Of a stretch of DNA of 21,422 bases, positions 20,436 through 21,422 are shown piece by piece (positions within the stretch are counted from its first letter, which is position 1; each line of letters opens with the position of its first letter). This stretch comes from a virus. The DNA is taken from the IMG/VR virus record IMGVR_UViG_3300027782_000422, positions 1 through 21,422 of that record, one strand, 5' to 3'. Made by a program: the position numbers and the translations under genes. The notes beneath the pieces were generated by a model that made no database searches, was not told where the DNA came from, and saw only the letters and a list, made by a program, of their open reading frames with translations.

Positions 20436-21422
20436 TTAAATTAAATTATTGTTTTTCAAAATATTTTTGATCATTTTTATTTCATCCTTCAGACTATCAT
20501 TCTCAGCCTTAAGCTCTTTGAAAGCGTTTACATAAGAAGCATAGATGGCATCTTTCTCAAATTGTAGGATTGGACTACCACCTTGTTCAACTATCACCTC
20601 AAGACCATTCTCATCCACTCTAGATAGTGGGTTTGTTTCCACTACACAAGACATTACTTGTTGTACTTCCTGTGCTATGAAACCATATTTCTTATGGCAT
20701 GATGTATCACCATTCCAGCAATAGCTTACAGGCCTCAACTTAACAATATCATCTAGACCAAAGCAAGTATCTTGAATAGTATTCTTTCTTCTACAGTCAG
20801 AAATACCACCACCCCATTGACATAAGTTGTTTACAAATGTGTAGTTGTTTGCCACACCTGGAATACAAGAACCAATAATGTGTGAGTTAGTTGTACTATT
20901 ACTACAGTTGTATGTACCACCTAAAATTGTTGACCAAGGAGAGAAGCAGTTTACACAATTGCAATAACCACCTACTATAATTGAACAAGCAGAACCTACA
21001 AAGTTAGTAGAACCACCTCCTGCAAATGAATGTGCTCCAAATGCATTATTAACAAATCCACCTCCTGCTACTGAATAAACACCATTTCCAGCGTTATTAT
21101 ATCCTCCACTCACTGTTGAACCAACACCACTTCCAATATTTGCATAACCTCCACCAATTGATGAGCAGGCACCTGAACCAACATTATTATTACCACCTGC
21201 CACTGTAGCACAAGCTCCTACAACATTATTACCTCTACCACCACCAATTGTAGAATGTCCTCCTGATACAATATTAGATTGACCGCCACCTACTATAGAA
21301 CAAGCTCCTGAAGCTGTGTTCCCATATCCACCTGAAACTGTAGAATAATCTCCTGTTGCTTTTGAATTATATCCTGCAAGTGCTGCTGCTCTATTACCTG
21401 TAGCACAGTTTAACACACCTCC
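20436..21422 (-). CDS. Tail-fibre-like protein with S74 intramolecular chaperone (N-terminus cut by window)
   Basis: The frame stays open to the window edge, so the N-terminus is missing; 329 codons are visible. Counting from the GTG at 21416-21414 (not a true start): nine 15-residue GGxxN-type repeats (about 13-147), as in YadA-like heads and trimeric phage fibres; a Cys-rich stretch; then the peptidase S74 chaperone from about 205, with SDCRRK (S206, K211) as the cleavage Ser-Lys dyad, LDDIVKLRPVSYCW and KYGFIAQEVQQVM, and a C-terminal coiled coil KELKAENDSLKDEIKMIKN. S74 domains help fibres trimerise and then cut themselves off. Sixteen Cys residues in the visible part are unusual for an extracellular fibre. 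It is probably a tail fibre or spike. Confidence 0.88.
   Translation of the reverse strand, partial: GGVLNCATGNRAAALAGYNSKATGDYSTVSGGYGNTASGACSIVGGGQSNIVSGGHSTIGGGRGNNVVGACATVAGGNNNVGSGACSSIGGGYANIGSGVGSTVSGGYNNAGNGVYSVAGGGFVNNAFGAHSFAGGGSTNFVGSACSIIVGGYCNCVNCFSPWSTILGGTYNCSNSTTNSHIIGSCIPGVANNYTFVNNLCQWGGGISDCRRKNTIQDTCFGLDDIVKLRPVSYCWNGDTSCHKKYGFIAQEVQQVMSCVVETNPLSRVDENGLEVIVEQGGSPILQFEKDAIYASYVNAFKELKAENDSLKDEIKMIKNILKNNNLI
20976..21380 (-). repeat. Nine in-frame 45-bp degenerate repeats in the fibre gene
   Basis: Nine units of 45 bases encode the pattern GGxxNxxxGxxSxx (15 residues), exact in length without gaps, followed by a longer degenerate unit to about 20922. Units differ at most positions, so they are old, selected repeats of a beta-helix or beta-roll fibre head rather than recent duplications. 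Confidence 0.85.

Noticed and set aside
20431-20460. Promoter-like TTTG, 18 bases, TAACTTTA before the 20415 gene
   Set aside because: The -7 box has A for the final G and the spacer is short; weaker than the other sites, so it is not listed as a promoter.
20976-21380. 45-bp repeats as a CRISPR array
   Set aside because: The units are degenerate, in frame and directly adjacent with no unique spacers; they encode a fibre repeat.

Overview
The window looks like part of the genome of a large, AT-rich tailed bacteriophage (Caudoviricetes), probably infecting a member of the Bacteroidota. The phage assignment rests on a GH19 endolysin with a cassette of small membrane proteins, a tail-fibre-like protein with 15-residue GGxxN repeats and an S74 self-cleaving chaperone, a cluster of tiny Lys-rich proteins of types common in tailed phages, and two free-standing GIY-YIG homing endonucleases. 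The Bacteroidota assignment rests on six promoter-like sites with the form TTG/TTTG, 18-20 bp, TAnnTTTG, placed just before operon starts, with no Shine-Dalgarno signal needed to choose starts.

Layout. 1-1954 (+): end of one gene, then three overlapping genes, GT2 glycosyltransferase, SAM methyltransferase and a short GT-A-like glycosyltransferase, closed by a strong bidirectional terminator (1954-1986). 2097-5529 (-): an operon from one promoter, encoding an acidic small protein and a series of Lys-rich small proteins (one with an EF-hand/dockerin-like calcium loop), plus a 326-residue protein that seems to join a phage-particle N-terminal module to an LCIB-type carbonic-anhydrase-like domain. 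5568-9627 (-): a Dps/ferritin-like protein, modular tail or adhesin-type proteins with poly-Thr tracts, a glycosyltransferase, a homing endonuclease and a 42-residue Lys-rich protein. 9638-13657 (-): lysis and membrane cassette with spanin-like and holin-like proteins, GH19 endolysin, a second homing endonuclease, and a DUF2061 protein. 13709-14077 (-) DUF6165-like protein, divergent from 14136-17510 (+), a 1124-residue fusion of methyltransferase, GT8-like, GT4-like and TibC-type heptosyltransferase domains. 17476-19979 (-): an operon of GT9-like glycosyltransferase, sulfotransferase, APS kinase and HxGH nucleotidyltransferase. 20038-21422 (-): a poly-Thr-tailed protein and the C-terminal part of the fibre, cut by the window edge.

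Reading it together: virion and lysis genes run on the minus strand, and two plus-strand blocks of glycan-modifying genes interrupt them. At least six glycosyltransferase domains, two methyltransferase domains and a sulfate-activation/sulfotransfer set suggest that this phage builds or remodels a methylated and sulfated glycan. Whether the target is its own virion (for example the Thr-rich tracts), the host surface, or something else cannot be decided from sequence alone. The most unusual items are the LCIB-like protein, the four-domain glycan enzyme and the sulfation operon.
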